Shown here: piece by piece, positions 60,401 through 64,000 of the stretch | How the letters are laid out: each line of letters opens with the position of its first letter | Numbering within the stretch: position 1 is the first letter of the stretch | NCBI GenBank assembly: GCA_902729315.2 | Contig: LR746265.1 | Location: 7,136,892-7,200,891 of the forward strand | Source of the DNA: Spirodela intermedia | Taxonomy: Eukaryota; Streptophyta; Magnoliopsida; Alismatales; Araceae | Length of the DNA: 64,000 nucleotides | Direction of reading: 5' to 3' | Position numbers and translations under genes: made by a program | Notes under the pieces: generated by a model | Told to the model about the DNA's origin: nothing | Seen by the model: only the letters and a program-made list of their open reading frames with translations | Database searches by the model: none

Positions 60401-62399
60401 ATATAGGAGTATAACTTTTATGCTGCATTTTAATTCTTCCTCCTCTGTTTTGAACTTGCGAAATGTGGTATACTTGTATTTTTTTCATCATAAGTACCAA
60501 TATTGAGCTGAAGAAAAAACTTTCCTGAGGCATGTCATCATGAAATGAGTGCAAATATTAATAAATTAATATAACTTTTATATCTCGAATCAGCGATGAT
60601 TTCAATGAATTTTTCCTATTCCAAGATGCCCATTTGATATGGTTATATGATTTCAATGAATCTTGCTACCTTGAAAAACTCTCTTGATGCAAGGTTATTG
60701 AAACCAGAAAATTCCATATCAATAATCAGCCCGATGGTTCATTTTTTTCTGGATTTATGGTCATGTTGATGTGCTGAGGCATACACGGCAAGAAGGTCTG
60801 AAGTATCATACTTCTTGTATTATTTTTAAGTTTCTGTTGGGATAATAGAAGGACAAAGAAAATGTCACCCAGTATCATACTTCTTCTTGCAACAATTTTT
60901 TTCGGCCTGTATGAACCAGGAAGCCAAGAAAAGGTCACCCATTATTATATTGGTCCCAGGTTTTGTATGTTTGAATCAGACCAGTGAAGAACTAGACTAA
61001 AATGATATATGGTTGTTTGTAGGGCCTAGGTTGATTCAGGTACTAAATAACTCTGAATCAGCGCACCTGAGCTGAGACCACTGCTGGTTGGAGTGGTCAA
61101 TCCGAGGTTTTTTAACCGAGTGTTTGTTTTTGTATGCAGCAAGCTGTTAAGTTATTTAAACAGAATTATTATGACATATCTTTATTGTTAAGTTAGGAGG
61201 ACTACAAGGGCCTCGTAGTCAACAAGCTGTATTTTTCATCTATTTCTAGTAACTATATCAGTCAAATCCATTTCTTTAAACAGAATTATTATGTCAGTTG
61301 TGAATTGTGAAAATCAGAGGTCACACCACGAAAAGCTGTCGTTGTGTTTGGAGATGGTGATAGTGCGTTTTTTCTTTTTTGTTTATATGTGTGAAGCTAA
61401 AAAGCTGTCTGGGCTAGTCAGTTGTAAACCACGAAAGTAGAGCTTGAGATGGGGAACAAAGGGAAAGAAGAAATTTGGTGAAGAGGGGATCTTCAAACCT
61501 GAAGAGAACATATGAAATGCCCTCATGTTCGAGGTCATGGTTTTCCCATTACACACTTGGTTTGTCTTGTGCTGTAACCTTGGAGGAAAGAATTAATAGC
61601 TTTTGCTAAATTGCACCAAACTTCAAAATAGTTGCTCCTCTGCAAGCATAGAATAGGAATTTTGTTTCGAAAATTTGTTGATCTATACAAGAAATGCAAG
61701 ATTTGAATCTTCTAAGCAATGTGCTTGACAGTAACCCTTTTTGTGCATGCGTACATACCTATTCCTGAAAACTATATTGAGCTCTGACATTGTACAATTA
61801 AAATCGTCATGTATGTAAATCTGACACGTTCCAAACTTTATATGGATATTCATTCCCAGATCCCAAATCAAAGAGGAAACATGAAATATATATTGACAAA
61901 GCGCTTGTGCATACCTATTGTCACTAGACACCAACCAACCACCCTTTCCAATTTTTTCCCCATGTCTCGACTAAATTCAGATGGCACAAGAAAACTATTT
62001 GCTTCCTTCCCTGCGCTCAATGGAGGATAGAGGCGTCTATGCTCTGGTTATGTACAAGTAGGAGCATGGTTCTCTTTCCTACATAAATGGAAGATGTTGA
62101 TGAAGTTGATGTTTGAGATGATTGTAATATTTATCACTTAATTTTAGTCAGGATCTTCATCAGTACTCTTGTTTTTCTTTGCCTATTTCTGACTATAACT
62201 TTCATGAAGGTCCTAATCCATTTGATGTATTGCTCGGTATCTTCTTTCAGCATAGATCAATTCTTTGAATGTTTTGACGAAGTAAGAAGCTCCCGAGCTA
62301 GTTTAGGCAACAGTGGGATATGGAACTGGACTTGTTCAGTTTTCAGTGCTATAACAGCTGCATCAAGCCTTGCTTCAGAATCAGTGTATCTTCCTTGCG
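57474..62399 (+). CDS. ATG2: Autophagy-related protein 2 (ATG2), N-terminal part
   Basis: ATG2 is a rod-like lipid-transfer protein (chorein/VPS13 family) that supplies lipid to the growing phagophore with ATG9 and ATG18. Coding exons in the window: 57,474-57,668; 59,193-60,229; 62,251-62,399, about 460 residues of a protein usually near 1,900. The N-terminus [20 protein letters not shown] and [11 protein letters not shown]-type [15 protein letters not shown] form the chorein-N domain. Exon 2 carries [57 protein letters not shown] and [19 protein letters not shown]. Exon 3 has [15 protein letters not shown] and [20 protein letters not shown]. Junctions are AAG^GTTGG / TTTCAG^CTGG (phase 0), ATGAG^GTTCG / TTTCAG^CATA (phase 2); exon 3 ends TGCG^GTATG (phase 1). 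The gene continues beyond 64,000; no fourth exon was recognised before the edge. Confidence 0.92.
58112..58330. repeat. Imperfect inverted repeat (hairpin) in ATG2 intron 1
   Basis: GGTGAAGAAGAGATTGATAA at 58,129-58,148 is matched by its reverse complement at 58,291-58,310. Pairing continues inward (CAATAAGCC / GGCTTATTG, CCCACT.AATCAAT / ATTGATTCAGTGGG) to a loop near 58,205-58,225, and outward more weakly to AGCCTCTCG / GAGAAGCC. Arms are about 90-105 bp with roughly 75-80% pairing by eye. No clear terminal TA or target duplication was found. Confidence 0.85.
60230..62250 (+). other. ATG2 intron 2, 2.0 kb
   Basis: No other gene seen. Two similar phrases with TGTCACCCAGTATCATACTTC / GGTCACCCATTATTATATTGG (60,862 and 60,935) and GATTTCAATGAAT twice (60,598 and 60,648) are small internal duplications. 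Confidence 0.55.
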
Positions 62400-64000
62400 G
62401 TATGTTTGTATGACTAACTAATCTGTTATTTTCCGTGTATATGAAGAGCAGAAGTTGAAGTTTTTTCTCTTTGCGTACTCAGAAATGCTAACTGCTGATG
62501 TGCTTGTCAAACATTTCATCATTCGTTACATACATGAAAAATGAGCCTATCTTATTACTCCAAGTCGTTGTTTGCAATGTTGAATATTCAAATTAAATTT
62601 CCAAGGCTAAAGACTGTTTTATCTGACGTAGCATATTACTTCAGAAAAAGGGAAAGTCGAATTTGTTTTGACCCAAGTGGCCTGAAAACGTAAAAACATG
62701 GACCACATAAAAGTGTTGAATTTTATCAACTTATCCGATTTTGGAGAACAAATTCGGTCTCTTTAAAGGCCTAAGTCCTGTAACATGAAGGATATAAATA
62801 TTACGATTTTTCGTTCTCGTTGTGAGATTTCTGAGTGCTTGTGGATTCAAGGGACGTTACTTTGATCCTCATGGATTCAAGGATCGTCTAAACGAATCCT
62901 TGAGGATGCAAAGATAGGAAAAATTCGTGTCTTATGGATTCAAGGCCCAATACTTCGTTCTTTACCCACTCCATATTTCGTGCCTAGTGGATTCAAGACC
63001 TGAAATTCTATTTTCTGCAACTTTTGCTGCATCATTAAGACATCAAGTCTGTTTCGGATTAGTGCAAGGCTATTTTAGAGCTGATATGATCACCAATAGC
63101 CTGACTGGGCTACCTCTGAAACTGACTGCTTCATCTCTGAAACTGACTGCTTCTACGAGTCATTATGTGACACATTTAAAATGATTGTGTTGGTAATTAG
63201 CCTGAGAAGTTTTTCTTAGGAAGTAAGGTCCTGGTTTCAAAACGCGTTGGTGCTCATAATTTAGGTGGAACATGGGTAACTTGTGATCACTTCGGGGGTT
63301 TGCCAGTAATAACTGGTGGTTTCCTTGTCACCAGAAGAAAGCTTTCTACAGGTAACAGGGGATGGCTGACAAGGAGAGAACACATTTTCAATGACGAAAA
63401 TTGAAAGCTTGATCATTGAAGTAAAATCTATTACTTGAGTCAAAGTAGAGGCCATTATCATTGAGTTCCAACAAAATCAAAGGTCAGATGTAAGTGAGGC
63501 TGATAGTTTTCATTATGTCAACTTGTAGCTTGGGATTGTAGAATTGGCAAGGGAGACAGTGGTAAGGTACCATGTTTCCCAGTGGATCTCCAAAGGAGCT
63601 CAGTTGCTCACAGGTTTTGAATACTCTGGGAATTAGATCTGTCGTTTACACTTGCTGATAAAGGATTATTCTTGAAGTATCAACAATCTTATGTTTCAAG
63701 TATGAAAGATGACTGTGGCAACCATAGTCAATTATGCTATTCATGGCGATGATTACACAATTCATCAAGGAGATTATTGATCCGGGAGGCAAATTGGAGA
63801 TGCATTATATTGATCGGATACATTATGCTTGATCCCAAGAATCTATAATTAGGAAGGAAAAGGCTGCCGTTATATATGAATTGAAGGTTGGATTTGTCGA
63901 ACTGATGAAGCCAATATCCAAGGCCTCAAAAATCTTCCTGTAGTTTTTGATATCTGAAATAAAATGAAGGAAACTGAGAAAACTGGAATTCTGATATATG
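62400..64000 (+). other. Start of ATG2 intron 3, repeat-like
   Basis: No following ATG2 exon could be recognised. The phrase (A)TGGATTCAAGG(A/G) recurs at about 62,841, 62,872, 62,936 and 62,989, and AAACTGACTGCTTC(A/T) is doubled at 63,118/63,139. It probably contains transposon-derived sequence. Confidence 0.45.

Noticed and set aside
63261-63461. 66-codon minus-strand frame near the right edge as an ATG2 exon or other gene
   Set aside because: Wrong strand for ATG2, and no similarity to any part of the protein or to another family.

Overview
The window is plant nuclear DNA. It has spliced genes with GT-AG introns, plant-type autophagy, RING-H2 (ATL) and vacuolar-iron-transporter-like genes, Copia and Ty3/gypsy LTR retrotransposon remains, a LINE fragment and many (GA/CT)n microsatellites. 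Long AT-rich intergenic repeats contrast with GC-rich coding islands (5' exon of ATG13, the RING-H2 gene, the VIT-like gene). That contrast, with the protein similarities, suggests a non-grass monocot or an early-diverging angiosperm. This is an inference from composition and recalled homologues, not a search result.

Layout. 1-1.95 kb: edge of a degenerate tandem array (unit about 380 bp) in which each unit carries a (CT)n tract. 2-11.6 kb: AT-rich repeat debris with possible SINE heads and dispersed GA-associated repeats. 11.6-18.3 kb: a GC-rich island with an intronless vacuolar iron transporter-like (VTL) gene, split by a roughly 5.5-kb degenerate Copia element and also frameshifted near its 5' end. 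Inside that Copia element a near-perfect inverted repeat of gag (two 570-bp arms, 61-bp spacer) is joined to a second LTR/primer-binding-site fragment. 18.5-19.5 and 22.9-23.7 kb: two related repeat blocks, one CpG-rich and one CpG-poor. 23.8-28.1 kb: a very decayed Copia element resembling the SIRE/Maximus group. 32-34.5 kb: a probable LTR with a primer-binding site, and a decayed Ty3/gypsy pol on the minus strand.

The right half holds the living genes. ATG13 (minus strand, three coding exons, 40,630-35,864), a single-exon ATL-type RING-H2 E3 ligase (minus, 43,377-42,793), a ZUP1/UFSP2-family cysteine peptidase with an N-terminal C2H2 zinc finger (plus, six coding exons, 50,788-55,310, including one apparent GC-AG intron) and the start of ATG2 (plus, three coding exons from 57,474, running off the right edge).

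ATG13 (regulatory subunit of the ATG1 kinase) and ATG2 (lipid-transfer protein at the growing phagophore) act early in the same autophagy pathway and lie about 17 kb apart, transcribed away from each other. Between them are an E3 ligase and a predicted deubiquitinase. Co-location is a fact of the sequence; any functional coupling is speculation. The most unusual structure is the gag palindrome in the Copia element, which could encode a long hairpin RNA. A second, roughly 200-bp imperfect hairpin lies in ATG2 intron 1.
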